Source of the DNA: Eubacterium sp.
GTDB taxonomy: Bacteria > Bacillota > Clostridia > Lachnospirales > Lachnospiraceae
Assembly (NCBI GenBank): GCA_022776205.1
Contig: JALFIK010000044.1
Location: forward strand, 1 to 10,928
DNA: 10,928 nt
Direction of reading: 5' to 3'
Position numbers and translations under genes: made by a program. Below are positions 3,727 to 10,928 of the stretch, one piece after another. The notes beneath the pieces are model-generated. The model saw only the letters and a program-made list of their open reading frames with translations, ran no database searches and was not told the DNA's origin. Position 1 is the stretch's first letter. Every line of letters starts with the position of its first letter.

Positions 3727-6231
3727 ATGGAGAAAAAATCAGTGAATCATCTTCACGAGGATTGTTGCCACGAACATCACCATGAGGATTGCTGCCATGA
3801 GCATCACCATGAGGATTGCTGTCACGAGCATCATCATGAGGATTGCTGCCACGAACATCATCATAAAGATTGCTGTCACAGCAATCACAGGGAAGAACCC
3901 CAGGCGACAAGAGCACGCACCCATTTTCAGATGGAGCGCCATCCGGTGCCGGGCCATCCCGATGACTGTGACTGTGCCATGTGTGTCTCTTTTGTAGAGT
4001 ACTGTGATCTTTGCGGAGAGAGTCTGGCAAGATGCAGCTGCCATGTGGCGGAAGATGACATGGAAAAGAGAATATATATTATGGAGGGGATTGATTGCCC
4101 AAACTGTGCAGCAAAGATTGAGGCAAAGATACGTCAGATGCCGGAAGTTGGATTTGCCAGTGTAACGTTTGCGACAAAACAGCTGCGGGTCGTGGCCAAC
4201 CATCAGGACACCCTGCTTCCAAAGCTGCAAAAAGTGGTTAATTCAGTAGAAGATGGTGTGACTCTTATTCCAAAAGACCGGGAGAAAAAAGGAGAAAGCA
4301 CAGAGACAAAAAAAACGTTGTTTCGAAAGAAACCTCTAGCCGGTATTGCAACGGGAGCTGTTATATTTGCGGCCGGACTGGTGCTGGAATCCTGGAGCAG
4401 AGTGCCGGAAGCTGCATTGTTTGCCATCTTTTTTGCAGCCTATCTGATCCTTGGCGGAGAGGTTCTCATCACAGCCGGTAGAAATATTTTAAGAGGACAG
4501 ATTTTCGATGAGAATTTTCTGATGGGGATTGCCACGATCGGAGCCTTTTGTATCGGAGAATTCCCCGAGGCAGTCGGGGTGATGCTTTTTTACCGGATTG
4601 GAGAATATTGTGAAGACAGGGCGACGGAGAAAAGCAGAAAACAGATTATGGAAGCAGTAGATTTGCGCCCGGAAGTGGTAAACCGGATCGAGGAAGACGA
4701 AGTTTGCGTGATTGATGCCCAGGATGCAAAAGTGGGAGATCTTCTCCTTGTCCGCCCCGGAGACCGGATTCCCCTTGACGGGGAGATCATTTCCGGAGAG
4801 AGCCGAATTGACACTTCTCCCGTTACGGGAGAGCCGGTACCGGTCCTTGCCAAAGAAGGGGATAAGGTGATTTCCGGATGTGTCAATACTTCCGGGTTGT
4901 TAAAGATCCGTGTGGATAAGGTGCTCGAAGAATCCATGGTCACGAGGATTCTCGAGTCCGTGGAAAATGCTGCAGCCAGCAAACCGGAGATTGACCGGTT
5001 TATTACCCGGTTTGCCAGAGTATATACACCATTTGTTGTATTCCTTGCCCTTTTTGTTGCCTTTCTCCTTCCTTTTCTTCTGCCGGAAGGGATGAACTGG
5101 CACTACTTTGTAAATCCGGCATATGCCGGACAGACGAGTCGGATTTTCGGTACATCCGGAACGGCATCCGTTTATACTGCCCTGACTTTCCTGGTAATCA
5201 GCTGTCCGTGTGCCTTGGTATTAAGTGTCCCCCTCGCTTTCTTTTCCGGGATTGGTGTTGCATCCAAAAAAGGAATATTGTTTAAGGGCGGCCTGGCAAT
5301 CGAGGCACTGAAAAATGTGAAGGCGGTTGTTCTTGATAAGACCGGTACGATCACAAAGGGAGAATTTGTTGTTCAGGAAGTAAAAGTATACCGGGAAGAG
5401 ATTTCCGAGAAAGATTTGCTTGCGCTGGCTGCCAGCTGTGAATTATCCTCCACCCATCCGATTGCCGTTAGTATAGTGGAAGAGGCAAAAAAGAGAGAAA
5501 TTTTCGTACAGCGTCCGCAGAAAGTGGAAGAAATTTCCGGAGAGGGAATCATTGCATGGGCAGAGCAGGGAACGGTTCTTTGCGGAAATCGTAAACTCAT
5601 GGAACGGAATAAAGTATCTTTGGACTTTTATGAGAAAGATAATGCCGGAACAGAAGTACTCCTTGCCTTAAACGGTATCCTGGCCGGAGAGATTGTGATA
5701 GCAGACTCCATGAAAGAGGATGCCGGGGAGTCGATTGCCCGGGTGAAAAGACTGGGAATCCGGACAGTGATGCTCACCGGAGACGAAGAAAAAAGTGCCC
5801 GGGATATTGGAAAGAAGGCAGGAATCGATGAAGTGTATGCCGGCCTTTTGCCGGAAGAAAAACTGGACATTCTCAAAAAGGTGAGAGAAGAAAATGGTGC
5901 GGTTTTCTTCGTGGGAGACGGAATCAACGATGCACCGGTCCTTGCCGGAGCCGATGTGGGAGCAGCCATGGGAAGCGGGGCCGATGCCGCGATCGAAGCT
6001 GCAGATGTGGTTTTTATGAATTCCGAGATGAAAGGGGTGCCGGAGGCACTCCGGATTGCAGGCTTAACCGGGCGGATCTCCTGGCAGAATGTAATTTTCG
6101 CCCTTCTTGTAAAGGCAGCTGTCATGATCCTTGGACTTGCCGGTTTTGCAAATATGTGGCTTGCCGTCTTTGCCGATACCGGAGTTGCTCTTTTATGTTT
6201 GCTGAATTCCATTCGGCTTCTTTATAAATAA
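3727..6231 (+). CDS. Zn/Cd(/Pb)-exporting P1B-type ATPase with Cys/His-rich repeat tail (ZntA/CadA family)
   Basis: 834-residue membrane pump expelling Zn2+, Cd2+ or Pb2+ using ATP. Order of parts: residues 11-55, five 9-residue Cys/His repeats; 81-105, a seven-Cys cluster; about 115-185, a heavy-metal-associated domain with GIDCPNCA (C124, C127); then eight predicted membrane segments from about residue 205. The actuator loop has TGEP (367-370), the metal-site helix CPC (C493, C495), the phosphorylation site DKTGT (D537), the nucleotide domain HP (H577) and the hinge GDGIND (730-735). K796 in segment 7 and D817 in segment 8 (ADTG) match the extra ligands of ZntA and point to divalent Zn/Cd rather than Cu. 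Start ATG 3727 follows AAGGGAG by about 6 nt and the repressor gene by 16 nt, so the two form one operon. The long N-terminal tail is unusual. Confidence 0.95.
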   Translation: MEKKSVNHLHEDCCHEHHHEDCCHEHHHEDCCHEHHHEDCCHEHHHKDCCHSNHREEPQATRARTHFQMERHPVPGHPDDCDCAMCVSFVEYCDLCGESLARCSCHVAEDDMEKRIYIMEGIDCPNCAAKIEAKIRQMPEVGFASVTFATKQLRVVANHQDTLLPKLQKVVNSVEDGVTLIPKDREKKGESTETKKTLFRKKPLAGIATGAVIFAAGLVLESWSRVPEAALFAIFFAAYLILGGEVLITAGRNILRGQIFDENFLMGIATIGAFCIGEFPEAVGVMLFYRIGEYCEDRATEKSRKQIMEAVDLRPEVVNRIEEDEVCVIDAQDAKVGDLLLVRPGDRIPLDGEIISGESRIDTSPVTGEPVPVLAKEGDKVISGCVNTSGLLKIRVDKVLEESMVTRILESVENAAASKPEIDRFITRFARVYTPFVVFLALFVAFLLPFLLPEGMNWHYFVNPAYAGQTSRIFGTSGTASVYTALTFLVISCPCALVLSVPLAFFSGIGVASKKGILFKGGLAIEALKNVKAVVLDKTGTITKGEFVVQEVKVYREEISEKDLLALAASCELSSTHPIAVSIVEEAKKREIFVQRPQKVEEISGEGIIAWAEQGTVLCGNRKLMERNKVSLDFYEKDNAGTEVLLALNGILAGEIVIADSMKEDAGESIARVKRLGIRTVMLTGDEEKSARDIGKKAGIDEVYAGLLPEEKLDILKKVREENGAVFFVGDGINDAPVLAGADVGAAMGSGADAAIEAADVVFMNSEMKGVPEALRIAGLTGRISWQNVIFALLVKAAVMILGLAGFANMWLAVFADTGVALLCLLNSIRLLYK
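3757..3891 (+). repeat. five 27-bp tandem repeats encoding EDCCHEHHH
   Basis: Five in-frame 27-bp units encode four copies of EDCCHEHHH and a diverged fifth, KDCCHSNHR. Differences between the first four copies are mostly synonymous (cat/cac, gaa/gag, tgt/tgc), so the peptide is kept while the DNA drifts. The fifth copy has several amino acid changes. Unit number could vary by slippage in 27-bp steps without shifting the frame. Confidence 0.95.
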
Positions 6232-6243
6232 ATACACAAAACG

Positions 6244-6273
6244 AAATCCCCGGGGAAAAATCCCCGGGGATTT
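6244..6273. terminator. GC-rich hairpin between convergent genes
   Basis: AAATCCCCGGGG (6244-6255) is fully complementary to CCCCGGGGATTT (6262-6273), giving a 12-bp stem that extends to 13 bp with a 4-nt loop. It lies between the ATPase stop (6231) and the ackA stop (6324), so it can serve both strands. The plus-strand T tail is only ATTTA. On the minus strand the stem is followed by CGTTTTG, so neither tail is a long U run. Confidence 0.75.
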
Positions 6274-6323
6274 ACTATATGTTAAGTAATGAAGATATGA
6301 AAGGAAAACAGGTAAAGGAAGTA

Positions 6324-7556
6324 TTATTTGTTCAGTACTTCTTTTACAGTATCCTCTACAAGCTTTTTAGTAACGATTTCAACGGTATCACGACAGATGG
6401 CAAGCTCTTCGTTTGTCGGGATACAGAGTACTTTTACTTTGGAGTCCGGAGTGGAGATGATACGCTCTTCCCCATGCATTTCGTTGGCTTCCTCATCAAT
6501 CTTGGCACCAAGATATCCGAAATGTTCAATGATGGCGGAACGGATGATATTATCATTCTCTCCGATACCTGCCGTAAATACAATGGCATCCACACCGTTC
6601 ATAACAGCGATGAAACTTCCGATATATTTTACAACAGAGTGGCAGAAGACTTTAAGAGCAAGTTCTGCGCGCTTGTTGCCGTTCTTGGCAGCCTCGTCAA
6701 GATCACGGAAATCAGAAGAAATACCGGAAATACCAAGAACACCGGATTTCTTATTGATCACATTCATAACTTCCTCTAAGGAGAGGTTCTCTTTGTGAGC
6801 GATGAACTCGATACAGGTCGGGTCAATATCACCGGAACGGGTACCCATTACCAGACCCTCTAATGGAGTAAGACCCATGGAAGTATCCACACATTTACCA
6901 CAGTCAACTGCGGAAATGGAGGAACCGTTTCCAAGGTGACATACAACGATCTTCAGTTCTTCCGGTTTCTTTCCGAGAATTTCAGCTGCTCTTAAAGAAA
7001 CGAACTTGTGGGATGTTCCGTGGAAACCGTAACGACGTACGGCATATTTCTCATAATATTCGTAAGGAAGTCCGTAAATGTAAGCTTCCGGCGGCATCGT
7101 CTGATGAAAAGCGGTATCAAATACACCGACCATCGGAGTTGTCGGAAGAAGTTCCTTGCAGGCTTCCACACCAACCAGTGTCGGAGGATTGTGAAGCGGA
7201 GCAAGATCGTTACAGGATTCTACAGTCTTAAGGACTTCATCGGTAAGTAAGGTGGAACATGCAAATTTCTCTCCACCATGAACCATACGGTGACCAACGG
7301 CATCAATCTCATCCATGGATTTCAAAATACCGGTTTCCGGATCGGTGAGCTGTTTTAATACAAGCTCTACAGCCTGGCGGTGTGCCGGCATCGGAGCCTC
7401 GTATTTAATCTTTTCCTTCCCTGCCGGCTGATAGGTTAAAATGCCGTCGATACCGATTCTCTCACATAAACCCTTTGCGAGAACATGTTCTGTTTCTGAG
7501 TCAATGACCTGATACTTCAGGGAAGAACTACCGCAGTTAATTACTAAAACCTTCAT
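6324..7556 (-). CDS. ackA: acetate kinase
   Basis: 410 residues, slightly longer than the usual near-400. It catalyses acetyl phosphate + ADP to acetate + ATP, the energy-yielding last step of fermentative acetate formation in the cytoplasm. Visible motifs are INCGSSSLKY (N7), HRMVHGGEKF (R90), GVFDTAFHQTMP (D147), YGFHGTSHKFV (H179), VCHLGNGSS (H207), LVMGTRSGDIDP (R240) and FTAGIGEND near the C-terminus. These align one residue offset with the catalytic R91, D148, H180 and R241 of the Methanosarcina enzyme. The ATG at 7556 is chosen from AAAGGAGA 7 nt upstream and the MKVLVINCGSSS start; upstream codons in frame extend into the leader. No phosphotransacetylase gene is adjacent, so ackA seems monocistronic here. 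It is divergent from tmcAL. Confidence 0.97.
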   Translation of the reverse strand: MKVLVINCGSSSLKYQVIDSETEHVLAKGLCERIGIDGILTYQPAGKEKIKYEAPMPAHRQAVELVLKQLTDPETGILKSMDEIDAVGHRMVHGGEKFACSTLLTDEVLKTVESCNDLAPLHNPPTLVGVEACKELLPTTPMVGVFDTAFHQTMPPEAYIYGLPYEYYEKYAVRRYGFHGTSHKFVSLRAAEILGKKPEELKIVVCHLGNGSSISAVDCGKCVDTSMGLTPLEGLVMGTRSGDIDPTCIEFIAHKENLSLEEVMNVINKKSGVLGISGISSDFRDLDEAAKNGNKRAELALKVFCHSVVKYIGSFIAVMNGVDAIVFTAGIGENDNIIRSAIIEHFGYLGAKIDEEANEMHGEERIISTPDSKVKVLCIPTNEELAICRDTVEIVTKKLVEDTVKEVLNK

Positions 7557-7626
7557 GTTGCTATCTCCTTTGTTCAATTTTTTACTAACGAATGTCAAAT
7601 TTCGCTTATTGTATATTGACAATTTC

Positions 7627-7655
7627 ATTATATCCTCTTTTTTTCGTAATGAAAA
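7627..7655 (-). promoter_or_regulatory. ackA: promoter of ackA
   Basis: On the minus strand, TTTTCA (7650-7655, 4/6) is followed after 17 nt by a perfect TATAAT (7627-7632). The leader of about 65 nt contains TGTCAA and TTGACA as an 18-nt-spaced inverted repeat, and then the AAAGGAGA ribosome binding site. Confidence 0.6.
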
Positions 7656-7873
7656 TAGAATAATTCAACCTGTACCCGAATTTTTTTGTCTTATCGGAAA
7701 GAAATAATGATTTTTGATAAGAGATTGTATTTCAAAATAAACAATATAGTATTTTGTTTGAAAGTTAATACAATTTGTTTCCGGAAAAATAACAAATTTT
7801 TAAATAGGATTTGATATTTTTAAATAAGACGGTTAAGATAAAAGAAAAACAGTGCGAAGAGAGGAAGAATCAA
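7656..7873. other. AT-rich divergent intergenic region, ackA/tmcAL
   Basis: Together with the ackA leader this makes a 317-bp gap with no convincing gene. It is very AT-rich. The one clear structure is an 8-bp perfect inverted repeat, AATTTGTT (7772-7779) and AACAAATT (7791-7798), around a TTTCCGGAAA palindrome (7778-7787). It could be an operator for either gene. I see no confident -35/-10 pair for tmcAL; several weak AT-rich candidates lie between 7775 and 7840. Confidence 0.35.
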
Positions 7874-9124
7874 ATGAAAACAGCGGGAATCATAGCCGAA
7901 TACAATCCTTTTCACGACGGTCATCGCTATCACATTGAACAGACCAGAAAACAGACCGGGGCAGATTACGTCATAGTGGTGATGAGCGGGGACTATGTCC
8001 AAAGGGGTGAGCCGGCCATTGCCGACAAATACACAAGAACCCGGATGGCACTGTCCGGCGGTGCAGATCTTGTCATAGAGCTTCCCGTAGTTTATGCGAC
8101 GGCAAGTGCAGAATATTTCGCTACGGCAGGAGTGAAACTTCTTAATGATATAGGCTGTGTGGATTATCTGTCTTTTGGAAGTGAGTGGGCCGGAGAAGAA
8201 GACTATGTACCATATGTAGATTTATTTTTAAATGAACCACAAGACTATAAACAATATCTGAAAGAGGGATTAAAAGAGGGTATGAGTTTTCCGCGGGCAA
8301 GAGCCCGGGCAGCAGCCCGAATCCTGAAAGATCCGAAAGCGGAAGATTTTCTAAAAGAGCCAAATCATATTTTGGGAATTGAATATGGCAAGGCTTTAAA
8401 AAAACTTCGCTCCCCTATGCGGCCGGTCACAGTGAAAAGAGCCGGGAACGCTTACCATGATGAGAGCCTTTCCGGCAAATATCTTTCGGCCACTGCCATC
8501 CGAACTGCCCTTTTTCATTCTCTTAAAAATGACGAAGGAGAGCAAAAAGACAAAATCTGCGAACTACTCGGCGATGACAGTCAGCCATTTCTTACAGATT
8601 TTTTCCGGGGAGAGTATGTAAGCTGGGATGACCTGATGCCTTTTTTAGACTATACCGTACTTCTTAAGAAAAAACTTCTCGGAAAATATTTCGGAATGGA
8701 TCTGGAACTGGCAAGGAGAATGCAGAATTTATATGAGCCGGGACTTTCTTTTGAAACTTTGTTAGAAAGACTTCACACAAGGCAGAGGACAGATTCTGCC
8801 TTAAAAAGAGCTCTTCTTCATATATGTCTTCATATTAAAGCAGACCCTTTTTTGGAAGACGGAGGAAATATTCCTGTTCCATATGCGAGAATTCTCGGTT
8901 TTTCTCAAGAAGCGGCCCCCCTGCTTAAAAAAATTCGTGAGACGGCAAAAATCCGCCTGATCCAGAGAGCGGCAGAAGGCAAAAAAATATATGAAGAGCA
9001 GACTTCGGAGGGGAAACTATTTTATCTGGATGTACGCAGTTCTGATTTCTATGAACAGATTGCTGCCCGGAAGGCAGGCAGACTGCCGGTGAGCGAATTT
9101 TCAAAACAACAGATAATTTTATAA
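7874..9124 (+). CDS. tmcAL: tRNA(Met) cytidine acetate ligase (YlbM/TmcAL family)
   Basis: 416 residues, the usual size of the family. In Bacillus the enzyme activates acetate with ATP and acetylates the wobble cytidine (C34) of elongator tRNA-Met, helping accurate AUG decoding. The N-terminal nucleotidyltransferase domain shows IIAEYNPFHDGH (the HxGH motif, H14 and H17) and MSGDYVQRGEPA (37-48), then AEYFATAGVKLLN and LSFGSE. Further on come KRAGNAYHD and LSATAIR, the region typical of the family. The C-terminal half is the helical tRNA-binding part. The start is ATG 7874 with AGAGGAA about 8 nt upstream; translation from upstream in-frame codons would add an unconserved basic stretch. The gene is divergent from ackA, whose product generates acetate and ATP, the two substrates needed here. 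It is probably monocistronic, since the next gene has its own promoter. Confidence 0.93.
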   Translation: MKTAGIIAEYNPFHDGHRYHIEQTRKQTGADYVIVVMSGDYVQRGEPAIADKYTRTRMALSGGADLVIELPVVYATASAEYFATAGVKLLNDIGCVDYLSFGSEWAGEEDYVPYVDLFLNEPQDYKQYLKEGLKEGMSFPRARARAAARILKDPKAEDFLKEPNHILGIEYGKALKKLRSPMRPVTVKRAGNAYHDESLSGKYLSATAIRTALFHSLKNDEGEQKDKICELLGDDSQPFLTDFFRGEYVSWDDLMPFLDYTVLLKKKLLGKYFGMDLELARRMQNLYEPGLSFETLLERLHTRQRTDSALKRALLHICLHIKADPFLEDGGNIPVPYARILGFSQEAAPLLKKIRETAKIRLIQRAAEGKKIYEEQTSEGKLFYLDVRSSDFYEQIAARKAGRLPVSEFSKQQIIL

Positions 9125-9133
9125 AGATAACTA

Positions 9134-9162
9134 TGGAGAAATTTTTGAATTCGCGTTATACT
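9134..9162 (+). promoter_or_regulatory. promoter of the patatin-like gene
   Basis: TGGAGA (9134-9139, 4/6) and TATACT (9157-9162, 5/6) are 17 nt apart. This gives a leader of about 80 nt before ATG 9252. A TTGACA at 9194-9199 has no matching -10 at the right distance. Confidence 0.45.
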
Positions 9163-9251
9163 AATGTACAAAACCTGAAAAAGACAGTACAAATTGACAT
9201 CAGTATTATGCAGGCAGGACAAGAAGCATAGCAGGAAACAGGAGGTTCATA

Positions 9252-10103
9252 ATGTATAATGCAGGCTTGATATTGGAAGGCGGAGGAATGCGCGGAGTGT
9301 ATACTGCCGGTGTTCTGGATGCCTTTTTAGATGAAAATGTAGAATTTTCCAGCGTCTACGGTGTGTCGGCCGGAAGCTGCCATGCGTGCAGCTATCTGTC
9401 GAAGCAAAGAGGCAGGGCATTCCGGGTGAACGTAGACTATCTGGATGATCCGCAGTACTGCGGAATAAAAACTTATTTAAAGACAGGAAATTTTTTTGGA
9501 GCAGAAATGCTTTATGAAAAAATTCCCAATGTACTGGATCCATTTGACTACCGGGAATTTTCAAAATACCCCGGGAAATTTTATGCGGTAGTCACAGACG
9601 TTGATACCGGAAAAGCCCGGTATTTAAGAGTGAGGGATTTAAGAAAACAGATGTGGATGATCCGGGCATCAAGCTCCCTGCCCCTGGCTTCCAAAACGCT
9701 GGTAGTGAAGGGACATAAACTGCTTGACGGAGGAATTGCAGACAGTATTCCAATCCGCAGATCGATTGCAGATGGCAACCGGAAAAATGTAGTAGTGCTC
9801 ACAAGAGATAAAAATTATGTAAAGGGACCAAATCGGCTGATGCCCCTGATGAAGCTTCGATATCCCCGCCATAAAGAATTCCTTGCTGCCATGGAGAATC
9901 GGTTTATCCATTATAATGAGACCCTCGATTTTATAAAAGAGCAGGAAGCGGCGGGAAAAGTTTTTGTGATTCGTCCGGAAGTGAAAGTGGAGGTGGGGCG
10001 CCTGGAAAAAGATCGTGTTAAACTGGAAGTACTCTACAGGCAGGGACTCCATGATGGCCGAACAGCCATGAAAGCCATGAAAGAATATCTGGAGAAAGAG
10101 TAG
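9252..10103 (+). CDS. patatin-like phospholipase family protein
   Basis: 283-residue protein with the patatin hydrolase signature. LEGGGMRGVYTAGVLD (8-23) forms the oxyanion loop, GVSAG holds the nucleophile Ser39, and LLDGGIADS holds the catalytic Asp159, so the Ser-Asp dyad is intact. MIRASSSLPLAS (136-147) is the usual helix before the Asp motif. The family (COG4667, related to YjjU) is predicted to hydrolyse acyl ester bonds in phospholipids or other lipids; the true substrate is not known. No signal peptide or membrane segment is seen, so action in the cytoplasm or at the inner membrane face is likely. The start is supported by AGGAGG (9240-9245) 6 nt upstream. The carbamate kinase gene follows 63 nt later in the same direction and may be co-transcribed. 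Confidence 0.92.
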   Translation: MYNAGLILEGGGMRGVYTAGVLDAFLDENVEFSSVYGVSAGSCHACSYLSKQRGRAFRVNVDYLDDPQYCGIKTYLKTGNFFGAEMLYEKIPNVLDPFDYREFSKYPGKFYAVVTDVDTGKARYLRVRDLRKQMWMIRASSSLPLASKTLVVKGHKLLDGGIADSIPIRRSIADGNRKNVVVLTRDKNYVKGPNRLMPLMKLRYPRHKEFLAAMENRFIHYNETLDFIKEQEAAGKVFVIRPEVKVEVGRLEKDRVKLEVLYRQGLHDGRTAMKAMKEYLEKE

Positions 10104-10166
10104 AAATTCTGCCCATTTTCTGGTAAACTGGAAAAAGAAAGAACGAAACAGAAAGGATTGGAAGAT

Positions 10167-10928
10167 ATGAGTAAAAGAAAAGTTGTCGTTGCTCTGGGCC
10201 ACAGGGCACTGGGGACAACGATGCCGGAACAATATAAAGCGACAAAGGTAACTGCCTGTGCGATTGCAGACCTGGTTGAGGCCGGAGCGGATGTGGTCAT
10301 TTCTCACAGCAATGCGCCGCAGGTCGGAATGATCCATACCGCATTAAACGAATTCAGCAATGAACATGAAGAATATACAGCGGCTCCCATGTCTGTATGC
10401 TCTGCCATGAGCCAGGGTTATGTGGGATATGATTTGCAGAACGCCATCCGGGCAGAACTTTTAAAACGTGGAGTCTACCGCCCGGTCTGTACCATTATCA
10501 CCCAGGTAATGGTTGATCCTTATGATGATGCATTCAATGAGCCTGTGAAAGTAATCGGACGGATTCTTACAAAGGAAGAGGCAGAAAAAGAGGAAAAACG
10601 GGGAAATTATGTCACAAAAGTAGAAGGAGGATACCGGAGAATCGTTGCCGCACCGAAACCGCAGGGTATCATTGAGATTGACTCCATCCGTACTTTGTTC
10701 GAGCAGGGCCAGGTCGTCATTGCCTGTGGAGGCGGCGGAATCCCGGTACTTGCCCATGGTGTGGAACTTCGGGGAGCCAGCGCAGTAATCGAGAAAGACT
10801 ATGCCAGCGGAAGAATGGCAGAAATGCTTAATGCAGATGACTTTGTGATCCTTACAAGTGTAGAACATGTCTCCGTCGGCTACAACACGGATCATGAAAT
10901 CCCATTAGAGCATATTACCGCAGAAGAA
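10167..10928 (+). CDS. arcC: carbamate kinase-like protein (ArcC family), 3' end missing
   Basis: First 254 codons of an amino-acid-kinase family gene; whole ArcC proteins are about 310 residues, so roughly 55-60 are beyond the window edge. Carbamate kinase makes ATP and carbamate (then NH3 and CO2) from carbamoyl phosphate and ADP, usually ending arginine, agmatine or ureide breakdown. Family stretches include MSVCSAMSQGYVGYDLQNAIR, TQVMVDPYDDAF, LTKEEAE, GYRRIVAAPKP, ACGGGGIPV, VIEKDYASGRMAEML and LTSVEHV. Two phosphate/substrate loops differ from classical ArcC: ALGGNAL is ALGHRAL (H12, R13), and HGNGPQVG is HSNAPQVG (47-54). I believe a clostridial subgroup shares such changes, from memory only. 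The start ATG has AAAGGA (10152-10157) 9 nt upstream. No arginine deiminase genes are in view, so the pathway is open. Confidence 0.85.
   Translation, partial: MSKRKVVVALGHRALGTTMPEQYKATKVTACAIADLVEAGADVVISHSNAPQVGMIHTALNEFSNEHEEYTAAPMSVCSAMSQGYVGYDLQNAIRAELLKRGVYRPVCTIITQVMVDPYDDAFNEPVKVIGRILTKEEAEKEEKRGNYVTKVEGGYRRIVAAPKPQGIIEIDSIRTLFEQGQVVIACGGGGIPVLAHGVELRGASAVIEKDYASGRMAEMLNADDFVILTSVEHVSVGYNTDHEIPLEHITAEE

Noticed and set aside
3757..3891. CRISPR-like or minisatellite array
   Set aside because: The 27-bp units are directly adjacent without spacers, in frame, and encode a conserved Cys/His peptide; this is a coding repeat.
3680..4230. Minus-strand open frames opposite the repeat region
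   Set aside because: They are antisense shadows of the Cys/His repeats; the translated repeats resemble no protein and no ribosome binding site was found.
6279..6798. Plus-strand open frames opposite the ackA 3' end
   Set aside because: They lie wholly over ackA on the other strand, with no protein-family features and no good start site.
7008..7250. Open frames on both strands within ackA
   Set aside because: Internal shadows of a well-conserved acetate kinase.
10104..10166. Promoter for the carbamate kinase gene
   Set aside because: A TGG-TAAACT extended -10-like string is present, but there is no convincing -35, so co-transcription with the upstream gene is equally likely.
9669..10337. 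Minus-strand open frame spanning the patatin-like and carbamate kinase genes
   Set aside because: It crosses the patatin gene end, the intergenic gap and the next gene start, and its composition looks like reverse-complement noise.
10461..10895. Minus-strand 144-residue frame opposite the carbamate kinase gene
   Set aside because: Antisense to a clearly conserved coding sequence; no supporting start signals.

Overview
The window looks like chromosomal DNA from an anaerobic Firmicute of the Clostridia, most likely a Lachnospiraceae-type gut bacterium. This rests on strong AGGAGG ribosome binding sites, moderate to low GC with AT-rich intergenic DNA, a DUF4250 protein, an acetate kinase next to the tRNA-Met cytidine acetate ligase, and a clostridial-type carbamate kinase. 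The taxonomic placement is inferred from gene content, not from a marker gene. I see no mobile element, tRNA, rRNA or CRISPR array.

Layout. (1) 1-667, minus strand: leuD followed by the first 60 codons of leuC, a two-subunit isopropylmalate dehydratase-type enzyme of leucine synthesis. (2) 668-996: a long intergenic region with a good plus-strand promoter, about 75 nt of foldable sequence, a strong terminator, and three more hairpins, the last terminator-like, just before a 59-residue DUF4250 gene (997-1176). (3) 1180-2256, minus strand: a short pyruvate kinase-like protein without the usual C-terminal domain, convergent with the DUF4250 gene. (4) 2401-3240: a divergent COG1237-type metallo-beta-lactamase-fold hydrolase. 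(5) 3266-6273: a metal-resistance operon made of an operator-promoter, a CzrA/SmtB-type ArsR repressor, a Zn/Cd P1B-ATPase with an unusual Cys/His repeat tail, and a GC-rich bidirectional hairpin. (6) 6324-7556, minus strand: ackA, divergent from tmcAL (7874-9124) across a 317-bp AT-rich spacer. (7) 9252-10103: a patatin-like phospholipase. (8) 10167 to the end: a carbamate kinase-like gene, cut by the window edge.

How the genes work together. The clearest functional unit is the metal operon. The repressor keeps the exact alpha5 Zn-site spacing of CzrA, and its promoter start region is covered by TGAA-N6-TTCA type dyads. Metal should therefore release the repressor and induce the exporter. 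AckA and TmcAL share acetate chemistry: AckA makes ATP and acetate from acetyl phosphate, and TmcAL uses acetate and ATP to acetylate the tRNA-Met wobble cytidine. The remaining genes are ordinary single-gene units.

I did not find an evident new multi-gene system. The points most worth a second look are the compact structured transcript and serial hairpins at 795-971, the 27-bp Cys/His repeat tail of the ATPase, the domain-lacking pyruvate kinase homologue, and the altered phosphate-loop motif of the carbamate kinase.
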